In this document: in pieces, positions 1-8,533 of the stretch
How positions within the stretch are numbered: position 1 is the first letter of the stretch
Layout of the letters: each line of letters starts with the position of its first letter
NCBI RefSeq assembly: GCF_000422305.1
Contig: NZ_KE383816.1
Location: 174,566-238,565 of the forward strand
Source of the DNA: Luteimonas mephitis DSM 12574
GTDB lineage: Bacteria > Pseudomonadota > Gammaproteobacteria > Xanthomonadales > Xanthomonadaceae
DNA length: 64,000 bases
Reading direction: 5' to 3'
Notes under the pieces: model-generated
What the model was told of the DNA's origin: nothing
The model's input: the letters and a program-made list of their open reading frames with translations, nothing else
Databases searched by the model: none
Position numbers and translations under genes: made by a program

Positions 1-1
1 G

Positions 2-571
2 AACCGCCAGAACATCACGATCCGCAACTGCGGCGTGCGCGGGTTCCACATCGGAATCGACATCGGCGGTGGCGCAGGACATCTGATCGAAGACAACCGG
101 GTGGACAACAGCACCCTCATTGGAATGGTTCTCCGGGGCGATGCCATCACCGCGCGCCGCAACCGGATCATTGATACCGGCGGGAGGCTCGACAGCGCCT
201 ATAGCGTCGGAATTTCCCTCTCAGGTACCGGCACGTCGATCAGCGACAATCAGGTGGTCAACGTGACTGTGACCGGAAGCAGCAGCGGTAACGGCTACGT
301 TTATGGAATTTCCTTCACCGGCACAGGACACGAGATCGCGCGCAACCAGCTCATCAACCTCATCCCTGCCGGCGCGGGAGGAGCTTATGGCACCGTTGGT
401 GGCGGCTCGGGTTCCTCGCTGCGCGACAACACGGCAATAAACTCCACGCCGACCAACGGCTGGGGCTTTGACGGGGGCAGTAGCGGCTCCCAATGCAGGG
501 GCAACATGTCGCGCGGATTCACCACGGTGCTCGAATACTGCACCGACGTCTCCGGCAACGCCGGCACCTGA
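2..571 (+). CDS. Right-handed parallel beta-helix protein, 3' part only
   Basis: The reading frame is open from the left edge of the window to a TGA at 569-571, so the start lies upstream. About 190 residues are visible. They are made of short Asn/Gly/Ile-rich turns (for example QNITIRNC, LIEDNRVDNS, ARRNRIIDTGG, ISDNQVVNV, IARNQLINL, LRDNTAINS) repeating about every 22-25 residues, which is the pattern of pectate-lyase-like or NosD-like beta-helices. Such proteins are usually exported polysaccharide-binding or -cleaving proteins, but no catalytic site can be identified here. Two cysteines near the C-terminus (QCRGN and LEYCTD) may pair and cap the helix. The gene is convergent with the helicase gene that follows. 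Confidence 0.75.
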   Translation, partial: NRQNITIRNCGVRGFHIGIDIGGGAGHLIEDNRVDNSTLIGMVLRGDAITARRNRIIDTGGRLDSAYSVGISLSGTGTSISDNQVVNVTVTGSSSGNGYVYGISFTGTGHEIARNQLINLIPAGAGGAYGTVGGGSGSSLRDNTAINSTPTNGWGFDGGSSGSQCRGNMSRGFTTVLEYCTDVSGNAGT

Positions 572-585
572 GCCGGTCCTGCAAT

Positions 586-616
586 CCCGTGCCCCGGCTG
601 CGTGCCGGGGCACGGG
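586..616 (+). terminator. Strong hairpin after the beta-helix gene
   Basis: A perfect 12-bp stem (CCCGTGCCCCGG pairing with CCGGGGCACGGG) with a 7-base loop starts 14 bases after the stop codon. No T-run follows, so it may be a processing or stability hairpin rather than a classical intrinsic terminator. Positions 572-929 otherwise hold no credible gene. Confidence 0.5.
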
Positions 617-859
617 ACGCGAACCTGCAGGCGATGTCCTGCAGATCTATCCAGCAGGCGGCAACGCCACGCATGACAGCAGCGGCCCGGCCGCTGCGAC
701 GACCTGGAGAATGCCCCGGTCGTCGCACCGCGACCTGCTGGGGGATCAGCCGAAGAGGCCTCGCGCGATCGCGGCGCCACCGCCGACCATCGGCACGACG
801 GGACGAAGATTCCTCCGAAGCCGACTTTTCGGCCAGTCGCCGGGGACCCAACCCAAGCC

Positions 860-933
860 GCAGGTCGGGGCGACGCCCCCGACGATCCGGAACCCGGACA
901 GCCATGGGCGTCGGGGACGCCGACCCGACCTAC
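860..933. repeat. GTAG-bounded palindrome of the GTAGGTCGGG class
   Basis: An inverted repeat with one end close to GCAGGTCGGG and the other ending CCCGACCTAC, which reads GTAGGTCGGG on the minus strand. The same core recurs at 23636-23660, 52632-52769 and 63670-63739. Its terminal GTAG overlaps the TAG stop of the minus-strand helicase gene at 930-932. Confidence 0.7.
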
Positions 934-3005
934 GCGAAGAACGCCTCCACGTCGGCGACGTCGCGGGTCTTCGGGAACGGCGGCAGCGAGTCCAGGAACA
1001 GCCGGCCGTAGCTTTTCTCCAGCAGGCGCGGATCGCACAGCACCAGCACGCCGCGGTCGGTCTCGGTGCGGATCAGGCGGCCGACGCCCTGCTTGAGCGC
1101 GATCACCGCCTGCGGCAGCTGTTCGTCGCGGAAGGGATTGCCGCCGGCGCGGCGGATCGCGTCCAGGCGCGCCTCGAACACCGGGTCGTCGGGCGCGGCG
1201 AACGGCAGCTTGTCGATCACCACCACGCTCAGCGCGTCGCCGGCCACGTCCACGCCTTCGCGGAAACTCGCCGCGCCCAGCAGCACGCCGTTGCCCGATT
1301 CGCGGAAGCGCTGCAGCAGCTGCGCGCGCGGCGCCTGTCCCTGCACGAACAGCGGCCACGGCCCGCCCTGCAGGATGTCGGCCGCCTCGCGCAGCGCGCG
1401 GTGCGAGGCGAACAGCACGAATGCGCGGCCGCCGGATGCGTGCAGCACCGGCAGCAGCGCCTCGGCGATCGCGGCGGTGTAGTCGCGCGCCGACGGCTGC
1501 GGCAGCCGCGGCGGCAGGTAGCACAGCGCCTGCGAGGCCCAGTCGAAGGGGCTGGGCGCGAGCAGGGTTTCAAAGGAGTCGGAGTCACTTTCCCGCTGAA
1601 CTTCGCCGGGGGCAGACGCCCGGTCCGGGGAAAGTGACTCTGCCCCCTTTGAAAGCCCCAGCCGCGTTGCGATGTGGTCGAAACGCCCATCGACCGCCAG
1701 CGTGGCCGAAGTGAAGATCCACGCCGCGCGCGAACTCTCGCGGTGCGCGCGCAGCGGCGCGGACACGTCCAGCGGCGTGCGCTGCAGGCGGAAGCCGCGC
1801 GGCGAGAGTTCGTACCAGCGCACGTCGGAAGAAGAAAGGGGGTCAGAGTCACTTTCCGACGGAAGATCGTCAGTCGAATCGAAAGCCTGGTCGGAAAGTG
1901 ACTCTGACCCCCTTTCTTCTCGCCAGCGCGCAACCCGCGCCAGCTGGTCCTGCGCACGCACGTGGCAGGCCTCGAAGCCGGGCGCGGCCTCGCGCAGCGG
2001 TGCGATCGCGGCGGCGATATCCGCCAGCGCGCGCGACAACGCGTCGAGCGCCTCGCGCACGCCGGCGTCCTGCAGCGCGCGCAGCCGGGTGCCGCGCGGC
2101 GGCAGCACTTCCATCGCCGCGCGCAGCGCGCGGGTGGCGTGTTCGAGTTCCCTGGCCGGCTGCTGCACGACCGCCAGCGAACCGTCCACCTCCTTGCATT
2201 CGGCCAGCGCGTCGCGGCCAAGCTCGGCCAGCGGCCGCGCGCTCAGCGACTCGCCGAAGAACTGCGCGGCCAGCTCCGGAAGCTGGTGCGCCTCGTCGAC
2301 GACGAAGGCCTGCGCGCCGGGCAGGATCTCGCCGAAGCCCTCCTGCTTGAGCGCGAGATCCGCCAGCAGCAGGTGGTGGTTGACCACCACCACGTCCGCG
2401 TTCTGCGCGCGCTGCCGCGCCTGCACGACGAAACAGTCGCCCCAGAACGGGCATTCGCTGCCGAGGCAGTTCTCGGCGGTGGAAGTGACCATCGGCAGCA
2501 GCGGCGAGTCGTCGGGCAGGCCGTCGAGTTCGGCCAGGTCGCCCATGCGCGTGCGCCCGCTCCACGACACGATGCGCTGGAACTGCGCAATCTGCTCGCG
2601 CGCGGAAAAGCGCGGCTCGCCCCTAGCGCGCTCGAGCCGGTAGCGGCACAGGTAGTTGGCGCGGCCCTTGAGCAGCGCGGTCTTGATGCCGACGCCAAGC
2701 GCGTCGCGCACCCGCGGCAGGTCGCGGTGGTAGAGCTGGTCCTGCAGCGCGCGGGTGCCGGTGGAGATGATGGTCTTCTGCCCCGACAGCAGCGCCGGGA
2801 CCAGGTAGGCAAACGTCTTGCCGGTGCCGGTGCCGGCCTCGGCCAGCAGCACGCCGCGCGCGTCCAGCGCCTCGGCGACGGCGGCGGCGAGATCCTGCTG
2901 CGAAGGCCGCGGCGCGAACGCCGGGATCTGCGCGGCCAGCATGCCGCCTTCGGCCAGGGCGGCGCGGCTGCGTGCGGCCAGGCTCTCTCCGGTTCCGTCC
3001 TCCAT
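930..3005 (-). CDS. yoaA: ATP-dependent DNA helicase, DinG/YoaA (XPD-like) family
   Basis: A 691-residue superfamily 2 helicase. Walker A (AGTGTGKT) lies near residues 57-64 and the DEAH box near 237-240 (VVDEAHQLPE). Four cysteines at about 120, 180, 185 and 191 fit the [4Fe-4S] cluster of the XPD/DinG/YoaA family. These enzymes unwind DNA 5' to 3' and help resolve stalled forks. The ATG at 3005 (MEDGTGES) was chosen because the lipoprotein gene ends at 3007 and the frame upstream is that gene's shadow. Two Ser/Asp/Glu-rich segments, residues about 363-392 and 452-481, are encoded by palindromic repeats inserted in frame (1830-1920 and 1568-1654). The stop TAG falls in a GTAG palindrome. The family is certain; the choice between yoaA and dinG is less so. 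Confidence 0.9.
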   Translation of the reverse strand: MEDGTGESLAARSRAALAEGGMLAAQIPAFAPRPSQQDLAAAVAEALDARGVLLAEAGTGTGKTFAYLVPALLSGQKTIISTGTRALQDQLYHRDLPRVRDALGVGIKTALLKGRANYLCRYRLERARGEPRFSAREQIAQFQRIVSWSGRTRMGDLAELDGLPDDSPLLPMVTSTAENCLGSECPFWGDCFVVQARQRAQNADVVVVNHHLLLADLALKQEGFGEILPGAQAFVVDEAHQLPELAAQFFGESLSARPLAELGRDALAECKEVDGSLAVVQQPARELEHATRALRAAMEVLPPRGTRLRALQDAGVREALDALSRALADIAAAIAPLREAAPGFEACHVRAQDQLARVARWREERGSESLSDQAFDSTDDLPSESDSDPLSSSDVRWYELSPRGFRLQRTPLDVSAPLRAHRESSRAAWIFTSATLAVDGRFDHIATRLGLSKGAESLSPDRASAPGEVQRESDSDSFETLLAPSPFDWASQALCYLPPRLPQPSARDYTAAIAEALLPVLHASGGRAFVLFASHRALREAADILQGGPWPLFVQGQAPRAQLLQRFRESGNGVLLGAASFREGVDVAGDALSVVVIDKLPFAAPDDPVFEARLDAIRRAGGNPFRDEQLPQAVIALKQGVGRLIRTETDRGVLVLCDPRLLEKSYGRLFLDSLPPFPKTRDVADVEAFFA
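1568..1654. repeat. In-frame palindromic element inside the helicase gene, copy 1
   Basis: The arms at about 1568-1594 and 1627-1654 are inverted copies sharing the core GAGTCACTTTCC with a TTTCAAAG outer end. They are imperfect, with a few mismatches in the outer half. The element is 87 bases long, which is 29 codons, and introduces no stop. The same core palindrome occurs at 1830-1920. Similar AAAGGGGTCAGAG-type palindromes are known as REP-like dispersed repeats in many Gammaproteobacteria. Confidence 0.85.
1830..1920. repeat. In-frame palindromic element inside the helicase gene, copy 2
   Basis: A perfect 30-bp inverted repeat: 1830-1859 is the exact reverse complement of 1891-1920, with a 31-base centre. 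The arm core is AAAGGGGGTCAGAGTCACTT. It encodes the acidic, serine-rich stretch SESLSD...SESDSDPLSS without breaking the frame. Arms this perfect suggest a recent insertion or repeated correction. Confidence 0.9.
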
Positions 3006-3006
3006 C

Positions 3007-3546
3007 TCAGAAGCGGTTGACGCCGGCGACGGCGCACTGCCCGACTTGCGCCTTCGCGGCCGACGCGCCAGCCGCGTCGCCTTCGAGCAGGCGCGCCTGT
3101 TCGACGGTAGCCCAGTGGCGGCGGCACAGCGGGCCGACCTTCGAACCGGTTTCGAAGGCACGCCGGGCCAGCGTCTCGGCCTGGTCGTGGTCGCCGAGCA
3201 GCAGCGCGGCCTCGGCCCGCTCCTGCAGCAGGGCCGGATCGTCCGGCACGATCTCCAGCGCCTGGTCGAGCGCGCTGGCGGCGTCGGCGTAGTGCCCCTG
3301 CGCCTCCAGGCGCGAGGCCTGTTCGCGCAGGTCTTCGACCTTGGGATCGCGCAGCGGCTGGATCGCCAGTTCACCCTCGCCGTCGCCCGCGGCGGCGCGG
3401 ATCGCGGCGACCTGCTGCTGCGGGGTGGCGGCAGTCAGCGGCGCGGGCTGCGGCGGCGCGGGCTCGGAGGTTGCGCAGGCGGCCAGCGCCAGTGCAATGA
3501 CGGCGGGCGCGCAGCGGCGCGCGACGACTTGGATTCGAATCGACAT
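3007..3546 (-). CDS. TPR-containing lipoprotein, candidate PBP1b activator (LpoP-like)
   Basis: A 179-residue protein with a lipoprotein signal: N-terminal MSIRIQVVARR, a hydrophobic run, and the lipobox LAAC with Cys near residue 22. Tetratricopeptide-like helices follow (AQGHYADAASALDQALEIVPDDPALLQERAEAALLLGD is the pattern, described here in part). Its ATG overlaps the mrcB stop by one base (TGATG), and the helicase start lies one base beyond its own stop, so the three genes are almost certainly cotranscribed and translationally coupled. In Pseudomonas the TPR lipoprotein LpoP activates PBP1b; the same fold and coupling make that role likely here, but this is inference. A general TPR lipoprotein is the alternative. 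Confidence 0.75.
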   Translation of the reverse strand: MSIRIQVVARRCAPAVIALALAACATSEPAPPQPAPLTAATPQQQVAAIRAAAGDGEGELAIQPLRDPKVEDLREQASRLEAQGHYADAASALDQALEIVPDDPALLQERAEAALLLGDHDQAETLARRAFETGSKVGPLCRRHWATVEQARLLEGDAAGASAAKAQVGQCAVAGVNRF

Positions 3547-5969
3547 CAGGGTTGCTCTTGCGACTGGGACGGTGCGGACTGCTCGGGCAGCTGTTTGGCC
3601 GGGTCCTGCGGCTTGCGGTCGAGTCCGAACCAGCTGCGCCAGCCGCCGCCCTGCTCTTCCTCGGCGGCGCCGTCGGGCTCGGCGAACACGCAGCCCTGGT
3701 AGGGCGGCGCGTAGCCCTTGGCAAACGGGAACTGCCGCGCGCCGGGACAGGACGCATCGGTGCTGTTGGACTGCGCCACCCACTGCCAGTCGAGCCCGTC
3801 GCTGCCGACTTTCAGCGGCGCGCTGGGCAGGTGCGAGAACAGGCCGGACCAGACCCGCATCGCACCGGTGGCGCCGTACAGGCCGGTCATCTCGTTCTGG
3901 TCGTTGCCGACCCAGGCCACGGCGAGGTAATCGCCGGTCCAGCCGGCAAACCAGCTGTCGCGGCCATCGTTGCTGGTGCCGGTCTTGCCGGCGGCGTCGA
4001 GGCGGCCAAGGCCGTCGCGGACGAGCTGGTGCGCGGTACCGTTGGTCACCGTGCGCTGCAGCGCGGTGGAAATCAGGCGCACGGCGATCGCGTCGCCCGG
4101 CTGCGCCGGCTTGGGTTCCTTGTCGTAGCGCTTGAGCATCCTGCCGTCGCCGTCGAGCACGCCGCGCACCAGGTGCAGGGGCTGGATCTCGCCGCCCGAC
4201 GCGAGGAACTGGTACAGCTGCGCCATCGCATACGGGCTCTGGTCCACCGCGCCCAGGATCAGCGAGGGATTGGGGTCGGCCTTGATGCCCGCCAGCTTGT
4301 CGAGCAGCATCGCCACGCGCTGCGGCTGCACCGCCATGCCCACGCGCACCGTGGCCTGGTTGTAGGACTGCGAGAGCGCATCGATCAGGCGCACGCTGCC
4401 GTGGCTGCGGCCGTCGGAATTGCCCGGGCTCCAGCGCTTGCCGTTGCCCAGCGTCACCGTGACCGGCGAATCGTCCACCCAGCTGGCCAGCGACCATTGG
4501 TCGGGCGATGCCAGCGCCAGCATGTAGACGAAGGGCTTGAGCAGCGAACCGACCGGGCGTCGCGCCTCGATCGCGCGGTTGAAGCCCGGCTGGCGGAAAT
4601 CCCGGCTGCCGACCACGGCCAGCACGTCGCCGTTGTCGACGTCGGTCACCACCACGCCGGCCTGCAGCGGCGGCCGCTTGTTGTTTTCCAGCGACTTGAG
4701 CGTGCGCGTCACCGCGCCTTCGGCGTAGGCCTGGGCCGCAGGCGACATCCCGGTCATCACCCGCAGGCCGGCGCCCTGCAGCGCGTCGGCCGGGTAGTCG
4801 CGCACCAGCTGCCGGCGCACGAGGTCCACATACGCCGGGAAGGGATTGGCCGAAGTGCTGCCCGGCGCGTTGGTCACGCCCAGCGGTGCCTTGCGGGCGC
4901 GCGCGTACTGCGCGTCGTCGATCAGCTGCGGATCGGACTCGTGCATCTTCGCCAGCACGAAGTCGCGGCGATCGCGCGCAGCGTCCGGGTGCCGGCGCGG
5001 ATCGTAGGCCGACGGGCCCTTGACCATGCCGATCAGCAGCGCAATCTGTTCCGTCGACAGGTCGCCCAGTTCGCGGCCGAACCAGTACTCGGCGCCGGCC
5101 GCGACGCCGCGGATCTCCTGCGCACCACGCTGGCCGAGGTAGACCTGGTTGAGGTAGGCCTCGAGGATGCTGCGCTTGTCGTAGCGCGCCTCGATCAGCA
5201 GGGCAAACAGGATCTCGTTGAACTTGCGGCTGAAGGTCTGCTCGCGGCCGATGCCGAGGATGCCCGAGCGCGCCAGCTGCTGGGTCAGCGTGCTGCCGCC
5301 CTGCTTCGCTTCGCCGGACTTGAGGTTGACGAAAGCCGCGCGCAGCATGCCGCCCAGGTCGATGCCGTGGTGATGGGCGAAGTCGCGGTCCTCGACCGCC
5401 TGCAGGCCGGTCACCAGCAGCTCGGGCACGTCCTCGATCCGGACCAGCTGCCGCTCCTCCTGCGTTTGTCCGTAGAGGGTCGCGATGCGCGCCGGGTCCA
5501 GCCGCACCGACTTGGCCGCCTTGCGGCTGCCGGCGTCGCGCAGGCTGGCGACGCGGCCGCCGGACAGGGTGACTTCGACCCGGCTCGGGGCGACGTCGCC
5601 GTCGACATCGCGGAAGCCGCGGTTGGCGATTACCCAGCGCGCGCCGTCATGTTCGTACGTCCCGGGGCGCTTGCCGCCGTCCTCGCGATACGACGCCGCG
5701 GCCAGCTCGGTCTTGAGCGTCTGCGCATCCATCGCCACGCCGGGCGCCAGCTGCAGCGGGCGCGCGTATACGCGGGTGGGCACCTGCCAGCGCAGCTGGC
5801 CGAAGCGTTCGCTGACCTGGTGGTTGAGGTAGAGCGTGTACGGGATCAGGAAGCCCAGGCCCAGGCCCACGGCCGCCAGCGTCCAGGTCAGCAGGCGCCG
5901 GCGCCAGTCCGGCGCGGCGCCGTTTCCGTCGAGCGCGTCCTCGTCTTCGTCGTAATCGATTCGGGCCAC
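3546..5969 (-). CDS. mrcB: Penicillin-binding protein 1B, bifunctional transglycosylase/transpeptidase
   Basis: An 807-residue class A PBP with a cytoplasmic acidic N-terminus, one membrane segment at about residues 27-48, and a UB2H-like region. The glycosyltransferase domain carries EDRDFAHHHGID (catalytic Glu near 193) and GGSTLTQQLARS. The transpeptidase domain carries the active-site GSLLKP (SxxK), SYN (SxN) and KTGTSND (KTG). It polymerises and cross-links peptidoglycan from lipid II at the outer face of the inner membrane. A GTG start at 5969 (MARIDYDEDED) is used and no ATG is available nearby. It is the first gene of an operon with a coupled lipoprotein gene. Confidence 0.95.
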   Translation of the reverse strand: MARIDYDEDEDALDGNGAAPDWRRRLLTWTLAAVGLGLGFLIPYTLYLNHQVSERFGQLRWQVPTRVYARPLQLAPGVAMDAQTLKTELAAASYREDGGKRPGTYEHDGARWVIANRGFRDVDGDVAPSRVEVTLSGGRVASLRDAGSRKAAKSVRLDPARIATLYGQTQEERQLVRIEDVPELLVTGLQAVEDRDFAHHHGIDLGGMLRAAFVNLKSGEAKQGGSTLTQQLARSGILGIGREQTFSRKFNEILFALLIEARYDKRSILEAYLNQVYLGQRGAQEIRGVAAGAEYWFGRELGDLSTEQIALLIGMVKGPSAYDPRRHPDAARDRRDFVLAKMHESDPQLIDDAQYARARKAPLGVTNAPGSTSANPFPAYVDLVRRQLVRDYPADALQGAGLRVMTGMSPAAQAYAEGAVTRTLKSLENNKRPPLQAGVVVTDVDNGDVLAVVGSRDFRQPGFNRAIEARRPVGSLLKPFVYMLALASPDQWSLASWVDDSPVTVTLGNGKRWSPGNSDGRSHGSVRLIDALSQSYNQATVRVGMAVQPQRVAMLLDKLAGIKADPNPSLILGAVDQSPYAMAQLYQFLASGGEIQPLHLVRGVLDGDGRMLKRYDKEPKPAQPGDAIAVRLISTALQRTVTNGTAHQLVRDGLGRLDAAGKTGTSNDGRDSWFAGWTGDYLAVAWVGNDQNEMTGLYGATGAMRVWSGLFSHLPSAPLKVGSDGLDWQWVAQSNSTDASCPGARQFPFAKGYAPPYQGCVFAEPDGAAEEEQGGGWRSWFGLDRKPQDPAKQLPEQSAPSQSQEQP

Positions 5970-6178
5970 GGTACGGTTCGGGAAGAGGGATGCGACAATG
6001 GCGCGCGCGCCGCGGAAGCGACGAGTCTATCGCAGACCCCGCTGAACGCCGGCTTGCAGCGTTGGCATCTCCGGGCGATGCCGTCCATGGCGCAAAATGG
6101 GCGCCGCCCGCAGGTGCCGGGCCGCAGCGGGGATGATCCCGCGCGACCGCCCTCCATTCCGCCAGCCGGAGCTCCAAG

Positions 6179-8284
6179 TTGTCGATTTCCTTGGCCGATG
6201 CGCGTTTCCTGTTCGATCGCGCGACCGGCCTGATCCGCCGCGGCTGGCTCAGCCTGCGCACGCGCGGCCTGCGCGCAAGCTGGGAGCGCGTACGCGCGCA
6301 GCTGCGCCGGGTCCCCGCGGCGCAGCGCGCTGCACTGTACTTCCCCGCCGCGACGCCGCGCGTGCCGGCGCGGCTTGCCACCAGCGCCGAACCGCTGGCG
6401 AGCATCGTCATCCCCGTCTACGGACAGCTCGAACACACCCTGCGCTGCCTGCGCGCGCTGGTCGAACAGCCGCCGCAGGCGGCGTTCGAGGTCATCGTGG
6501 TCGACGACGGCTCGCCGGACGACAGCGCCGAGGTGCTGCCGACGATTGCCGGCCTGCGCCATCACCGCCGCGCCGTGAACGGCGGCTTCATCGCCGCATG
6601 CAACGACGGCGCCGCGCTGGCCCGCGGCGAGTTCCTGGTGTTCCTCAACAACGACACCGTGCCGCAGCCCGGTTGGCTCGATGCGCTGCTGCAGACCTTC
6701 ACCGACCATCCCGGCGCGGGCCTGGTCGGCGCGCAGCTGCTGTATCCCGATGGCAGGCTGCAGGAGGCCGGCGGCGTGGTGTTCGCCGACGGCAGCGGAT
6801 GGAACTACGGCCGCCACCAGTCCCCCGTCGATCCGCGCTACGGCTACCTGCGCGATACCGACTACGCAAGCGGCGCTGCCATTGTCATTCCGCGCACCCT
6901 GTTCGTGCAGGCGGGCATGTTCGACGTGCGCTATGCACCGGCGTATTACGAGGACACCGACCTGGCCTTCGCGGTCCGCGCCGCCGGCAGGCGCGTGCTG
7001 TACCAGCCGGCCGCACGCGTGGTCCACGACGAGGGCACCACCGCCGGCACCGATACCCGCCACGGCGCCAAGGCCAGCCAGGTCCGCAACCGCGAACGCT
7101 TCGCGGCGCATCGGGCCGAAGCGCTGCGGCAACAGCTGGCTGCCGATGTCGTGCCCTCGCCCGCCACGCTGCATCACCGCCAAAGGCAGGTGCTGGTGAT
7201 CGACGCGCTGTCGCCGATGCCCGATCGCGATTCCGGATCGCTGCGCCTGGTCAACCTCATGCGCCTGCTGCAAGCGGAAGGCGCCCACGTGGTGTTCCTG
7301 CCCGCCGACCTGAAGCATGCCGGCGCGTACACCGAAGCGCTGCAGGCGCTCGGCGTGGAAACCTGGTTCGCCCCGTTCGTCGGCGGCGTCCCGGCGTGGA
7401 TGCGCGAGCACGGGCCGCGCTTCGACAGCGTCATCGCCTGCCGCCACTACGTCGCGCGCGAATTCCTCCCGCTGCTGCGCAAGCACGCGCCGCAGGCGCA
7501 ACTGGTGTTCGACACGATCGACCTGCACTACCTGCGCGAGCAGCGCGCGGCCGAAGTGGCCGGCGATGCCGCGCGGGCGCGGACGGCGCAGCGCACGCGC
7601 GTGCTGGAACTGGACGTGATCGCGCGCAGCGACCTGACCCTGGTGGTCAGCGACGCCGAGCGCGCACTGCTTGCGACCGACGCACCCGCCGCGCGCGTGG
7701 AAGTGCTGTCCAACCTGCACCGCATCGCCGGTCCGGGCGCGCCGTTCGCGCAGCGCCGGGACCTGGTGTTCGTCGGCGGCTTCCGCCATCCGCCGAACGT
7801 CGATGCGGTGCGCTGGTTCGCCGACGCGGTGTTTCCGCGGGTGCGCTTGCGCCTGCCCGACGTCCGCTTCCACTGCATCGGCGGCGACGTGGTCGAGGCG
7901 ATCGGCGCGCTGGCCGAACGCGACGGCATCACCGTGCACGGCCACGTGCCCGACATCGCGCCGTACATGGACGGCTGCCGGGTCGCGCTGGCGCCGCTGC
8001 GCTACGGCGCCGGCGTCAAGGGCAAGGTCAACCTGAGCATGGCGCACGGCCAGCCGGTGGTGGCGACCTCATGCGCGATCGAAGGCATGCACACGCGCGA
8101 CGGCCACGACGTGCTGGTGGCCGACGACGCCGATGCCTTCGCCGACGCGGTGGTGCGCCTGCACGAGGACGAAGCGCTGTGGACGACGCTCAGCCGCAAC
8201 GGGCTGGACAACGTGGCGCGCCACTTCTCGCTCGACGCCGCGCGCGAAACGGTGCGGCAGGTGTTCTTCGCACCGCGCGACTGA
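6179..8284 (+). CDS. Two-domain glycosyltransferase (GT2 plus GT1/GT4-like)
   Basis: A 701-residue protein. After a basic N-terminal region, a GT-A (GT2) domain from about 75 to 310 shows SIVIPVYGQ, VVDDGSPDD, LNNDTVPQPGWLDAL and the YYEDTDLAFAVRAAG acceptor motif. A second GT-B-like domain from about 340 to 695 ends with GVKGKVNLSMAHGQPVVATSCAIEGM, typical of the GT1/GT4 donor site. It probably adds sugars to a surface polysaccharide, but substrate and linkage are not visible. The TTG start at 6179 is supported by GGAG at 6168-6171 at good spacing. It is divergent from mrcB and stands alone, with no other glycan genes beside it. Confidence 0.85.
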   Translation: MSISLADARFLFDRATGLIRRGWLSLRTRGLRASWERVRAQLRRVPAAQRAALYFPAATPRVPARLATSAEPLASIVIPVYGQLEHTLRCLRALVEQPPQAAFEVIVVDDGSPDDSAEVLPTIAGLRHHRRAVNGGFIAACNDGAALARGEFLVFLNNDTVPQPGWLDALLQTFTDHPGAGLVGAQLLYPDGRLQEAGGVVFADGSGWNYGRHQSPVDPRYGYLRDTDYASGAAIVIPRTLFVQAGMFDVRYAPAYYEDTDLAFAVRAAGRRVLYQPAARVVHDEGTTAGTDTRHGAKASQVRNRERFAAHRAEALRQQLAADVVPSPATLHHRQRQVLVIDALSPMPDRDSGSLRLVNLMRLLQAEGAHVVFLPADLKHAGAYTEALQALGVETWFAPFVGGVPAWMREHGPRFDSVIACRHYVAREFLPLLRKHAPQAQLVFDTIDLHYLREQRAAEVAGDAARARTAQRTRVLELDVIARSDLTLVVSDAERALLATDAPAARVEVLSNLHRIAGPGAPFAQRRDLVFVGGFRHPPNVDAVRWFADAVFPRVRLRLPDVRFHCIGGDVVEAIGALAERDGITVHGHVPDIAPYMDGCRVALAPLRYGAGVKGKVNLSMAHGQPVVATSCAIEGMHTRDGHDVLVADDADAFADAVVRLHEDEALWTTLSRNGLDNVARHFSLDAARETVRQVFFAPRD

Positions 8285-8533
8285 CGGCACGCCGCGCCCG
8301 CCGGCAGCGGGCTCAGCGGGAGCGGGGTCTTCGGGAGCGACCATGGTCGCGGCGCCGTGAAGCAATCCGGCAACTGGCGAGGCCCATGACCTGACGGGCA
8401 CAGGCTCGAATCCCGCCCCCGCTACCGGCTGTACGCGATCGGCGGAAAGCCTCGACGGGCCGCGGCAGCTGGACTGCCGGCAGGCCCGGACCGACGGCGT
8501 CCCCGCGCCCGGCTGCGCCGGTCGCTGCGCGAC

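Noticed and set aside
8332..8358. Fragment GGGAGCGACCATGGTCGCG resembling a GTAG palindrome
   Set aside because: Only the core without either GTAG boundary is present; it is too short to call as an element.
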